The notes below the pieces were generated by a model. The model did not search any database and was not told where the DNA came from. It was given only the letters and a program-made list of their open reading frames with translations. Made by a program: the position numbers and the translations under genes. DNA of 64,000 nucleotides. Origin: Aegilops tauschii subsp. strangulata (Eukaryota; Streptophyta; Magnoliopsida; Poales; Poaceae). This document shows positions 54,968 through 64,000 of this stretch, one piece after another. The stretch is from contig NC_053036.3 in the NCBI RefSeq assembly GCF_002575655.3, positions 642,900,736 through 642,964,735 on the forward strand, written 5' to 3'. Position 1 is the first letter of the stretch, and every line of letters starts with the position of its first letter.

Positions 54968-56440
54968 GTGGTATCAGAGTTAGGTCTATGCGTAGATGAC
55001 ATCACGAGTAGAACACAAAGAAGTTTGTGGGCATTGATATTCAGATTGCTTCCTTCCTTGGTCTTTTCTTGATTCGGCGATATTGTAGGATGAAGCGGCC
55101 CGGACCAACTTTACATGTCCACGTACATGAGACCGGTTCTATCGACAGATATGTGAGTTTGTTGCATAAAGATGGTTGGCAGGTGTCTGTCTCTCCCACC
55201 TTAGTTGAATCGGATTCGACAAAGGCGGTCCTTGTAGAAGGTTAAATAGCAACTTGCATATCACCGTTATGGCTTTGCGTAGGTAAGAATCGTTCTTGCT
55301 AGATGCACATAGCAGCCACGTAAAACATGCAACAACAACTAGAGGACGTCTAACTTGTTTTTGCAGGGTATGTTGTGATATGATATGGCCAAAGATATGA
55401 TGAAATATATTTGATGTATGAGATGATCATGTTTGTAATAGTTTATATCGACTTGCATGTCGATGCATACGGCAACCGGCAGGAGCCATAGGGTTGTCTT
55501 TAATTATTGTATGACCTGCGTGTCAATCATTAAGCGCTATGTAATGCTTTACTTTATCGCGAAGCGGTAGCATTAGTAGTGGAAGCATGGTTTGCGTGAC
55601 AACCCCAATGGCGACACGATGATGGAGATCATGGTGCCATGCCGGTGACGATGGAGATCATGCCGGTGCTTTGGAGATGGAGATCAAAAGCACAAGTTGA
55701 TGGCCATATCATGTCACTTATGATTTGCATGTGATGTTAATCCTTTTATGCATCTTATTTTGCTTAGGACGACGGTAGTATTATAAGGTGATCCCTCAGT
55801 AAAATTTGAAGATAAAATTGTGTTCTCCCCAAGTGTGCACCATTGCGAAAGTTCGTCATTTCGAAGCACCACGTGATGATCGGGTGTGATAGTCTCTACG
55901 CTCACATACAACGGGTGCAAGCCAGTTTTGCACATGTGGAACACTTGGGTTAAACTTGACGAGCCTAGCATGTACAGACATGGCCTCGGAACACAAGAGA
56001 CCGAAAGGTCGAACATGAGTCATATAGTAGATATGATCAACATGGAGATGTTCACCATTGAAACCACCTCATCTCACGTGATGATCGGACTTGGGTTGGT
56101 GAATTTGGATCATGTTACACTCGGCCGACCGGAGGGATGTCAATTTGAGTGGGAGTTCTTAAGTAATGAACATAGTTGAAATTGTCTTTGCAAATTATGT
56201 TGTAGATCAATAGCTCGCGCCATAGCTCCCTATTTTAATATGTTCCTAGAGAAAGACTAAGTTGAAAGATATTGTAAGAAATTATGCGGACTAGGACCGT
56301 AGTCTGAGGATTGTCCTCACTGCTACACAGAAGGCTTATGTCCTTGATGCACCACTCGGGGTACCAACCCCTCTAGCGTCGTCTATGGATGTTGTGAACA
56401 TCTAACAGACACGTTCGGATGACTACTTCATAGTTTACTG
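54968..56440 (+). other. Angela-like leader and decayed gag start
   Basis: PBS TGGTATCAGAG (54969-54979), then a ~1.4-kb leader typical of this family, with short ORFs only. The beginning of gag (MSHIVDMINMEMFTIE region ~56014) is too mutated to delimit. Confidence 0.6.
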
Positions 56441-56990
56441 TGCCATGCTTTACGGCTCAGAATTGGGGCTTCAAGACGTTTTGAACGCCATGGAACATAT
56501 GAGATGTTCCAAGAGCTAAAATTGATGTTTCAAGCTCATGCCTGTGATGAGACCTCTGACAAGTTCTTTGCCTACAAGATGGAGGAGAATAGCTCAGCCA
56601 GTGAGCATGTGCTCAGAATGTCTGGGTGCTACAACCGCTTGAATCAAGTGGGAGTTAACCTGCCAGATAAGATAGTGATTGATAGGGTTCTCCAGTCACT
56701 ATCACCAATCTACTAGAACCTCGTGATGAACTATGACATGTAAGGGATGGAGATGATCCCGGAGATGTTTGTGGTGCTTAAGGCCGCGAAGGTAGAAATC
56801 AAGAAGGAGCATCAAGTGTTGATGATTAACAATACCACTAATTTAAAGAAGCGCAAGGGCAAGAAGGGAAACTTCATGAATGACAAGCCAGTTGCCGCTC
56901 CAGTGAACGAACCCAAGGTTGAACCCAAACCCGAGACTAAGTGCTTATGTTGTAAGGGGAACGATCACTGGTAGCGGAACTACCCCAAAT
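56441..56990 (+). pseudogene. Angela-like gag, broken
   Basis: Fragments 56504-56716 (MFQELKLMFQAHACDET, UBN2-type capsid region) and 56747-56974 remain. The latter ends in a CCHC zinc-knuckle (CLCCKGNDHW) interrupted by TAG directly after Trp (56972-56974). Stops separate the fragments. Confidence 0.8.
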
Positions 56991-57238
56991 ACTTGGTAGA
57001 TAAGAAGGTTGGCAACTTCAACAAAAGTATATTTGATATACGTGTTTTTTATGTGTACCTTACTAGTACTCCTAGTAGGACCTGAGTATGAGATACCGGT
57101 TCAGTTGCTAATATTGGTAACACGAAACAAAAGCTGCGGAACAAACGGAGACTAGCTAAGGGCGAGGTGACGATGTGTTGGAAGTGTTTCCAAGGTTGAT
57201 GTGATCACCATCGCACGCTCCCTCTACCTTCGAGATTA

Positions 57239-59396
57239 GTGTTGAACCTAGATAAATGTTATTTGGTGTCTGTGTTGAGCATGAACATCATTAGATCGTG
57301 TTTATTGCAATACGGTCATTCATTTAACTCAGAGAATAATGGTTATTCTGTTTACATGAATAATACCTTCCACGGTCATGCACCCAATGTGAATGGTTTA
57401 TTGAATCTCGATCATAGTGATACACATGTTCATAATATTGATGCCAAAAGATGTAGAGTTGGTAATGATAGTACCACTTTCTTGTGGCACTACCGCTTAG
57501 GTCATATTGGTGTAAAGCACATGAAGAAACTCCATGCTGATGAACTTTTGGAGTCACTTGATTTTGAATCACTTGACACATGTGAACCATGCCTCATGGG
57601 CAAGATGACCAAAACCCCATTTTCCGGTACAATGGAATGGGCAAGTGACTTGTTGAAAATCATACATACTGATGTGTGCGGTCCGATGAGCGTTGACGCG
57701 CGCGGTGGATATCATTACTTTGTCACCTTCACCGATGATTTGAATAGATATAGGTATGTCTACTTATTGAAGCGTAAGCCTGAAATGTTTGAAAAGTTCA
57801 AGCAATTTCAAAGTGAAGTTGAGAATCATCATAACAAGAAGATTAAAGTCCTACGATCTGATCGAAGGGGAGAATATCTGAGTTATGAGTTTGGCAATCA
57901 CTTAAGACAATATGGAATCGTTTCACAGTTGACGCCACCTGGAACACCACAGCGTAATGATGTGTCCGAACGCCGTACTCATACCTTATTGGATATCGTG
58001 CATTCTATAATGTCCTTTTCCGATCTGCCACTCTCGTTCTGGGGTGATGCATTAGAGATAGTTGCATTCACTTTAAATAGGGCACCATCTAAGTTCGTAG
58101 ATACGACACCGTATGAACTGTGGTTTGGCAAGAAACCTAAGCTGTCGTTCCTTAAGGTTTGGGGTTGCGATGCTTATGTCAAAAGGCTTCAGCCGGCAAA
58201 GCTTGAACCCAAAGCGGACAAATGCGTCTTCATAGGATACCCAAAGGAGACAATTGGGTATACCTTCTATCTCAGATCCGAGGGCAACGTGTTTATCGCT
58301 AAGAACGGGTCCTTTCTCGAGAAAGAGTTTCTCTCGAAAAAATTGAGTTGGGGGAAGATAGAACTTGATGAGCTTGTTGAACCTTTACTTCAACCAGAGG
58401 GTGGCGCAGCACAAAAAGATGTTTCTGTGGCACCTACGTTAGTTGAAGAAGAAACTAATGATGATGATCATGACGCTTTGGATCAAGTTACTGTCGAACC
58501 TCGTAGGTCGACAAGGGTATGTACAACTTTTGAGTGGTATGGTAACCCTGTATTAGAGGTCATGTTGTTGGACAACGGTGAACCTACGAGCTATGGAGAA
58601 GCGATGGTGCGCCTAGATTCCAACAAATTGCTAGGAGACATGAAATCCGAGATAGGATCCATGCATGAGAACAAAGTATGGACTTTGGTGGACTTGCCCG
58701 ATGACCAGCAAGCCATTGAGAATAAATGGATCTTTAAGAAGAAGTTGGACGCTGATGGTAATGTCACCATGTATGAAGCTCGACTTGTCGCAAAGAAGTT
58801 TTCGACAAGTTCAAGGAGTTGACCATGATGACATTTTCTCACTCATAGCAACACAAAAGTCTGTTGGAATTATGTTAGTAGTTGCTGCATTTTCAATTAC
58901 GAAAACTGGCAGATGGATGTCAAAACAAAGTTTCCTTGACGGTTTCCGTGAGGAAAGGTTGTATGTGATACAACAGATGGTTTTGTCGATCCTAAGGATG
59001 CTAAAAGGTATGCAAGCTCTAGCGATCCTTCTATGGACTGGAGCAAGCATCTCGGAGTTGGATCATACGCTTTGATGAGGTGATCAAAGCTTTTGGGTTT
59101 GTGCAAAGTTTGCAAGAAACTTGTATTTACCAGAAAGTGAGTGGGAGCACTACAACATTTCTGATAAGTATATGTGGATGACATATTGTTGATCGGAAAG
59201 AATGTTGAATTTCTGAAAAGCATAAAGGGTTTTTCAAAGGAAGACCTGGGTAAAGCTGCTTACATATTGGGCAACAAGATCTATAGAGATAGATCAAGAC
59301 GCCTGATAAGACTTTCACAGAGCACATACCTCAACATGATTTTGAAGGAGTTCAAAATGGATCGGTCAAAGAAGGAGTTCTTGCCTGAGTTTTAAG
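57239..59396 (+). pseudogene. Angela-like pol: pre-integrase, integrase, start of RT; decayed
   Basis: A 527-codon ORF (57239-58822) holds the GAG_pre-integrase HHCC region (WHYRLGHIGVKHMKKL, CEPCLMGKM) and the integrase core. The triad is readable as D in HTDVCGPM, D in LRSDRRGEY and E in NDVSERR. The usual SKYVDTTPYELW-type segment follows. RT begins at NKVWTLVDLPDD...WIFKKKLDADG, and the frame breaks at ~58800. Later pieces (58822-59075, 59174-59396: VDDILLIGKNVEFLKSIK, the YVDD region) are shifted and partly deleted. Pre-protease and protease before 57239 are lost. Not functional. Confidence 0.9.
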
Positions 59397-59841
59397 GTGT
59401 GTAGTTGAGTAAATTATCCATGGAGGAATAAGGAAATGTTTTTCGGTTATGGAGGTGATAAAGAGTTCGGTGTAAAGGGTTATGTTGATGCAAGCTTTAA
59501 CACCTATCCGGATGACTCTGAGTAGCAAACCAGATACGTATAGTGGAGCAACCATTTGGAATAGCTCCAAGTGGAGCGTGGTAGCAGCATCTACAATATG
59601 ACATAGAGATTTGCGAAGTACATGCTGATCTGAATGTTCCAGACCCGTAGACTAAAACCTCTCTCACAAGCATAACATGATCAAACCCCGGAACTCATTG
59701 ATTGTTAATCACATGGTGATGTGAACTAGATTATCGACTCTAGTAAACTCTTTGGGTGTTAGTCACATGGCGATGTGAACTATGAGTGTTAATCACATGG
59801 CGATGTGAACTAGATTATTGACTCTAGTGCAAGTGGGAGAC
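59397..59841 (+). other. Angela-like 3' internal region and polypurine tract
   Basis: Contains RNase H remnants and the repeated phrase TCACATGGCGATGTGAACTA (~59710-59812, three copies), and ends with the polypurine tract AAGTGGGAGAC (59831-59841). Confidence 0.75.
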
Positions 59842-60437
59842 TATTGGAAATATGCCCTAGAGGCAATAATAAATTGGTTATTATCATATTTCCCTGTTTA
59901 TGATGATCGTTTATTATCCATACTAGAATTGTATTGATCGGAAACTCAGATACATGTGTGGATACATAGACAACAACATGTCCCTAGTGAGCCTCTACTA
60001 GACTAGCCTGTTGATCAAAGATGGCTATGGTTTCCTAGCCATAGACATGAGTTGTAATTTGATAACAGGATCACATCATTAGGAGAATGATGTGATGGAC
60101 AAGACCCAAACTATAAATGTAGCATATGATCGTGTCAAGTTTATTGCTATCGTTTTCTGCATGTCAAGTATACGTTCCTATGCCCATGAGATCATGCAAC
60201 TCACTGACACCGGATGAGTATCTTGTGTGTACCAAACATCGCAACATAACTGGGTGACTATAAAGGTGCTGTACAGGTATCTCCAAGGGTGTCGGTTGAA
60301 TTGGCATGGATCAAGACTGGGATTTGTCACTCTGTATGACGGAGAGATATCTCAGGGCCCACTCGGTAATACAACATCACAAGAAGCTTGCAAGCAATGT
60401 GACTAATGAGTTAGGCACGGGATCTTGTATTACGGAA
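59842..60437 (+). repeat. Angela-like 3' LTR, truncated
   Basis: Follows the 5' LTR base by base to GATCTTGTATTACGGAA, where homology stops at ~60437 (corresponding to ~53789 in the 5' LTR). About two thirds of the LTR is missing. Confidence 0.9.
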
Positions 60438-60504
60438 CGGCGCACGGCGACGGCGAGCGGCGGCACACGGCGACGGGAGTCTACAGGGTATGGGAAGGAG
60501 AGGA

Positions 60505-60720
60505 AGGAGAGGGGAAACAGCTGCAGGCCTTGTCGTCGCCACGCTCGGCATGGCCTTCTCCGAGCTCGTTGAGAAGAAGCGCAGGGACGCCTCGAGTAGC
60601 AGCGGCTGCATCACAGTCAGTGCGTTCTGGCTGGTGCCCTAGTTCTTTCTTCCTACCATGGGTAGCTGGGGTTCTTTCATCTGGGAGGCCCCCGAGCGGA
60701 TGAAGCCAATGGACACGGCC
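60505..60720 (+). pseudogene. NRT1/PTR-family (NPF) transporter fragment
   Basis: Plus-strand reading from ~60517 gives AAGLVVATLGMAFSELVEKK, ITVSAFWLVP, a TAG at 60640-60642, FFLP, and after a short deletion/frameshift WEAPERMKPMDT. These are hallmark phrases of the POT/NPF proton-coupled nitrate/peptide transporters (AFWLVPQ-FFL and EAPERMKSMST in functional members). One in-frame stop and loss of the segment between FFL and EAPERM show it is a pseudogene. Upstream codons are lost at the Angela junction and downstream codons at a retroposon insertion. Confidence 0.75.
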
Positions 60721-60734
60721 ACACAGCTCTGTTA

Positions 60735-60782
60735 TTTTTTTTTTGAACATCAGTACAGACACAAGCGCTCATATACATGCGC
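60735..60782 (-). mobile_element. Poly(A)-tailed retroposon, 48 bp, minus orientation
   Basis: A poly(T) run (60735-60744), then GAACATCAGTACAGACACAAG up to 60782, flanked by a perfect 13-bp TSD CACAGCTCTGTTA (60722-60734 and 60783-60795). This is a 5'-truncated LINE- or SINE-like 3' end inserted into the transporter pseudogene. Confidence 0.8.
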
Positions 60783-60795
60783 CACAGCTCTGTTA

Positions 60796-61576
60796 CTCGC
60801 GACATAGTGTTATGCAATTAATGATGTTGCCTCGTTGCTTCCTATTTTTTGACACATTAATTCTGATTCCTGTCACGTTAACTCTATTGAGCCGAAAGGA
60901 ATCTGCATTACAGGGTTGTTGCATGTGCCATATTAATCATCTTTACAATTTGCATGTTGCAAATAAATAGGGCTTATCATGGGTATGGATCCGGCTTGCC
61001 TGCTCCCTCCCATGCTCCCATCCGTGCTCCCACTTCATCCTATGGCTGTTTTCCCCCTTTTTGCTTCCTAATCTAATCACCCTCCCCCCTGATTTTAATG
61101 GGTGGGCCCGGACCTTATTTTGTCCCAATCAAATCAAGCCACGTAAGCGGGAGCAGAGATGGGCGCGCGCCCGGGGCGCAGGCAAGTCTCGTCCCATGGG
61201 TATGCCCACGTACAAGTTTGGTCTGCCTCTGATCGATCTTCAGTTAGATGGCAGATCGTGGGGTGGCGTAGCGTAACAACCGCTCATGATCTCCGAGATG
61301 TGTGGATCGGACAGAATAAAAAGGAAAGAAAACAAAAAGACGCCGATTACGCGCATCGCGGAATCGTGTGCTGAGTTGTTTTTGAGCTGCGTTCTTTCGG
61401 TTAACCGAGTTGGACCGAGCTAAAACCGAACCGGACCGAGACTTTTACGGGCCGATATTTCATAACCGGACCGACCATTTTCTTGAACGGGCCAGGACCG
61501 TACGGTCCGGTCCATATCGGGCCACGAGCCTGGCTGAAAGCCTGCTCGCCACGTCCAAGCTGAGTGCTAACCATCA
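60796..61576. other. Unassigned sequence
   Basis: 60796-60960 may be old intron of the transporter gene. 61390-61530 is rich in ACCGAACCGGACCGAG-like words, simple diverged repeats. No gene or RNA seen. Confidence 0.4.
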
Positions 61577-61797
61577 AGAAAGATGCTCGCCTCTGGGTCA
61601 AGGCGGGCGCCAAGGGTTTAGCTACTATCATACCTGTAACCTGATCTTCTGTATGGAGGCTGAGCATCCCCCCCTGCTGGTTGATGCACCCTCCCAAACG
61701 CATGTTGGTGTACGTCTGTGAGGATGCCACCTGTACAAAAACTCTCTATTTCTACCTATCAATGAAATGATACGCTGCTAAGCGTATTCATCGAAAA
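61577..61797 (+). mobile_element. 5'-truncated LINE: last codons and 3' end
   Basis: Reads KDARLWVKAGAKGLATIIPV then a TGA at ~61642-61644, a phrase I associate with the C terminus of plant LINE-encoded proteins. A 3' UTR follows, ending CTATCAATGAAATGATACGC..., a 7-bp hairpin (ATACGCT-GCTA-AGCGTAT) and CGAAAAAAG. The TSD is not clear. Confidence 0.6.
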
Positions 61798-62506
61798 AAG
61801 AACGAATGTATGATCCTGCAGTCTCTTTACTGCATTAGTTAGCATACGCTGTTACATATGAATGGAGCAAGAGCTTGCTCGATATTTTTTGGGAAAATAG
61901 GAAATCTATTCTTATGTAGTCACTCTTGCTATGGTCAATATCTAGTGTGCTGACCGCGTTCGGAAAGGAGAAAATTGAAATATCCAGTTTAAACATGGAT
62001 AAAAATGAGGGGAAAATATGCTCATCAATGTGCTTCCAGCTTCAGCTCCCACCACCGTCATTTTCTCACCGCCACCGCCCATAACCACTTAGTATGTTGG
62101 TGTATTGTTTTAATTAATGCAAACATGTTCATTTGTTTTAACAAAAGAATGATCACGCAACTCGTTAAATAATGTTCATGTTGAGATTGAGGGACTGAGC
62201 AATCATGTGCTGAGAACATAGCTAGGGAATACTCAGAGCAAGGCAGCAAGGGAATAATGCGTTTTCGACATACTCAAAAAGATATTAATCTTTGATTGCC
62301 AATATTGTTTTAACATTTAGACTCAACATGAGGATCATATCTACACATTTTCACGGAAAATATCTAGAAAATATTATTTCCTTCGTGTATTTTTTGTATA
62401 TATAGTACTATAGTAGAAAGATACTAATGGTAAGCTTGAGTAAGTCGTACGTGACCAGTTCGATGATGTCTTATTTTTTACTAGATTGTAATTGGAATTA
62501 ATGTGG
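61798..62506. other. Unassigned AT-rich sequence
   Basis: No ORF or repeat of note on either strand. Confidence 0.5.
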
Positions 62507-63185
62507 CACTACCGGAATCGCACCCTATGCCGACGGCCAGGGCCGTCGGCATAGCCATGACTAGCCGTCGGGTCAGGCCTATGCCGACGGCCCCCGTCGG
62601 CATAGGATCGATGACGTGGCAAGGCACACGGATCGATGACGTGGCAGATGGGCCTATACCGACGGCTATACCGTAGGCATATATTTGCCATAGGTAGTAT
62701 AAAGCGAAATTTAAAATAAAACTAAATAAATGTATGCCGACGGCTAGGCCGTCGGCATATCTGTGCACACACGGAGGTGCAGTCCCACGGATCGATGACG
62801 TGGCATAGCACACGGATCGATGACGTGGCAGAGGGGTATGGGCCAGGTCTATGCCGACGACACAGCCGTCGGCATAGGGCTGGCACGGGTATGCCGACGG
62901 CCGCCGTTACCACCCGTCGGCGTAGGCTCAACGTCGTCAAACGGTCAGCGCTGACGGCAAGGGCTATGCCGACGGCCGCTCCTATGCCGACGGGCCCCGT
63001 AGGCATACCTCGAGCGGTCCCGACGGCCTCATATATGCCGACGGCCCCGTCGGCATATATGGATTTATGCCGACGGCTTTTCTACGCCTACGGCCTGCCC
63101 TTGGCCGTCGGCATAGCTGCATTTATGCCGACGGGTGCCGTCGGCATAGATTTGGCCGTCGGCAAACGAAGTTTTTCTGGTAGTG
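62507..63185. mobile_element. Non-autonomous CACTA element, 679 bp
   Basis: Ends CACTACCGGAA and inverted CACTACCAGAA, with a 3-bp TSD TGG (62504-62506 and 63186-63188). The interior is packed with TATGCCGACGGC and its inverse GCCGTCGGCATA, about 20 copies, acting as subterminal repeats that have spread through the whole element. No coding capacity. The terminus differs from the 10-kb CACTA (CACTA/GGTAGAAAA), so it depends on another transposase family member. Confidence 0.9.
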
Positions 63186-63188
63186 TGG

Positions 63189-64000
63189 TACTCTTCAGTT
63201 AGATTACTATGTACTCTTATATTTCTTTACAGAGAGAGTAGTTCATCTGCGATCACAGATTTCTGGTCAGTTACTCTTATCCCTAGTGTTGCAAACTCGC
63301 GGCACTGATTTCAGATGCCCAAAATACCTTCATCAAAAGGCAATGCATCCAAGGAAACTTCCTCCCTATCTTCAGGACATGGTGTAGTCTTATCCTGTTG
63401 TTTACTAGTATATGTTTTCTTGACTGACCAGACCTGCAGATGGTGCCAAATTACATTATTGTCATTTTTTTCTTTTAATCAAATGGCCAGATCACTTGCA
63501 TTAGTAAGTGTTCTGCTGTTTTTATCTTATCTAGAATATATTGCACATCGTTCCACGTCCTCACGCGTGAAACGGGCGATTAGTTTTGTAATGCAACTTG
63601 CCTATTACAAATGATCTTTACCTACTCTAATCCTGTCGTATACTGTATGTTTTGTACACTGACCCGCAGTGGGTGGTATGGGTTGGTGGCGCTGCACTCC
63701 CCATCTCTGCCTCTTCCTCCAAACTATTCCCTATCTGCTGCTGCTGCATACCCGCGGCCTCGCTCTGCCGTGACACCATCCGTATCGCCTTCCCCTTATA
63801 CACGAGCTCCCGGCCATCCACCTCCTTCTCCTTATTTGCCAGGTCACGGCCGTTCCCATCGCCGGTAAGCATCCCCCTTCCTCCTCTCAGTCCTCTGGTG
63901 GCAAGATCGGCCTGTCCCTAAGACTTTCCTTCTCAAGTTTAAATTTTACCTAGGCTTTGTCTTGTTAGCTCCTGACTAATCATGCTGCGATTCTTCAGTT
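63189..64000 (+). other. Possible 5' region of a gene, weak
   Basis: 63664-63867 is a pyrimidine-rich, CT-rich stretch resembling a grass 5' UTR or first exon, ending in a good donor (CGCCG|GTAAGC, GT at 63867-63868). It is followed by CT-rich sequence like a first intron. Upstream there is a short open stretch (MPKIPSSKGNASKETS, 63315-). No domain is recognisable and the window ends at 64000. Confidence 0.25.

Larger units (their letters stand above)
36636..60437 (+). mobile_element. Angela/BARE1-like Ty1/copia retrotransposon, 3' LTR truncated
   Basis: The 5' LTR begins TGTTGGAAATATGCCCTAG at 36636. It is split by element D and ends CCCCAACA at 54967, ~1.78 kb in total. The PBS TGGTATCAGAG follows at 54969. 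Interior with decayed gag and pol, a polypurine tract GTGGGAGAC (59833-59841), then a 3' LTR of only ~596 bp whose first bases read TATTGG instead of TGTTGG. The start matches the Angela/BARE1/WIS LTR well known from Triticeae. No TSD can be checked because the right end is missing. Confidence 0.92.

Noticed and set aside
62507..63185. Repeated GC-rich hairpins as possible microRNA or other RNA genes
   Set aside because: Terminal CACTA repeats and a 3-bp TSD show it is a transposon; the hairpins are its subterminal motifs.
1..64000. tRNA, rRNA or bacterial-type operon features
   Set aside because: None seen; the only tRNA-related sequences are retrotransposon primer-binding sites.

Overview
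The window looks like a plant genome, most probably a Triticeae grass (wheat, Aegilops or barley relatives). The reasons are a monocot-type CC-NB-ARC-LRR resistance gene, very long Athila-type LTRs, a BARE1/Angela-type copia LTR, and CACTA elements whose subterminal repeats are of the TTTAGTCCCGGTT type. About 90 percent of the window is transposable element sequence, much of it stacked by insertion into insertion. Most boundaries are supported by target-site duplications (TSDs) that can be read directly.

Layout. 1-2761: the 3' part of an NLR gene in two exons (1-782 and 985-2761), with a 93-bp in-frame tandem duplication near its end. 2762-5869: flanking sequence with a hAT MITE (3301-3680), a tiny LINE tail, a short copia-like LTR, and a TA-microsatellite-flanked element. 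5870-24610: fragments of short-LTR copia-like elements, split by an Athila-type gypsy element A (6345-23436, TSD ATGGC). A carries a second Athila-type element B (12264-19908, TSD ATCCT) inside its gag-protease gene. 24433-36635: the 5' part of a short-LTR copia element, interrupted by a solo gypsy LTR (25003-26497) and a gag-pol-bearing Athila-type element C (26589-36210, TSD CCCAT). 36636-60437: an Angela/BARE1-like copia element. Its 5' LTR carries gypsy element D (37073-53618, TSD ACAGG), and one LTR of D carries a 10.2-kb CACTA transposon (43019-53254, TSD GAG). 60438-64000: low-copy-looking sequence with an NRT1/PTR-type transporter pseudogene fragment, LINE remnants, a 679-bp non-autonomous CACTA element (62507-63185, TSD TGG), and possibly the 5' end of another gene.

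Gene content of the elements. Element C is the most complete retrotransposon: gag-protease, RT, RNase H and integrase are all readable on the minus strand, but pol has one internal deletion and one stop. Element A has gag-protease and an env-position ORF but no pol. Elements B and D have only gag-like or unrecognised ORFs. Non-autonomous elements would depend on relatives such as C. The CACTA element has an intact TNP2-like transposase ORF and a five-exon TNPA/Ulp1-protease-like gene with two lesions.

The most interesting signals are these. (1) An LTR-U3-like module (CCACGAGG...GGCGCGCCC...CCTCGTGG palindrome plus homologous flanks) lies inside the internal region of two different Athila-type elements, just upstream of the env-position ORF. 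(2) An island of CACTA subterminal-type repeats sits in the middle of the CACTA element, between its two genes. (3) The primer-binding site of element B is duplicated. (4) Two short copia LTRs meet head to head in a palindrome. No search or alignment program was run. Family names rest on recognised motifs and structure.
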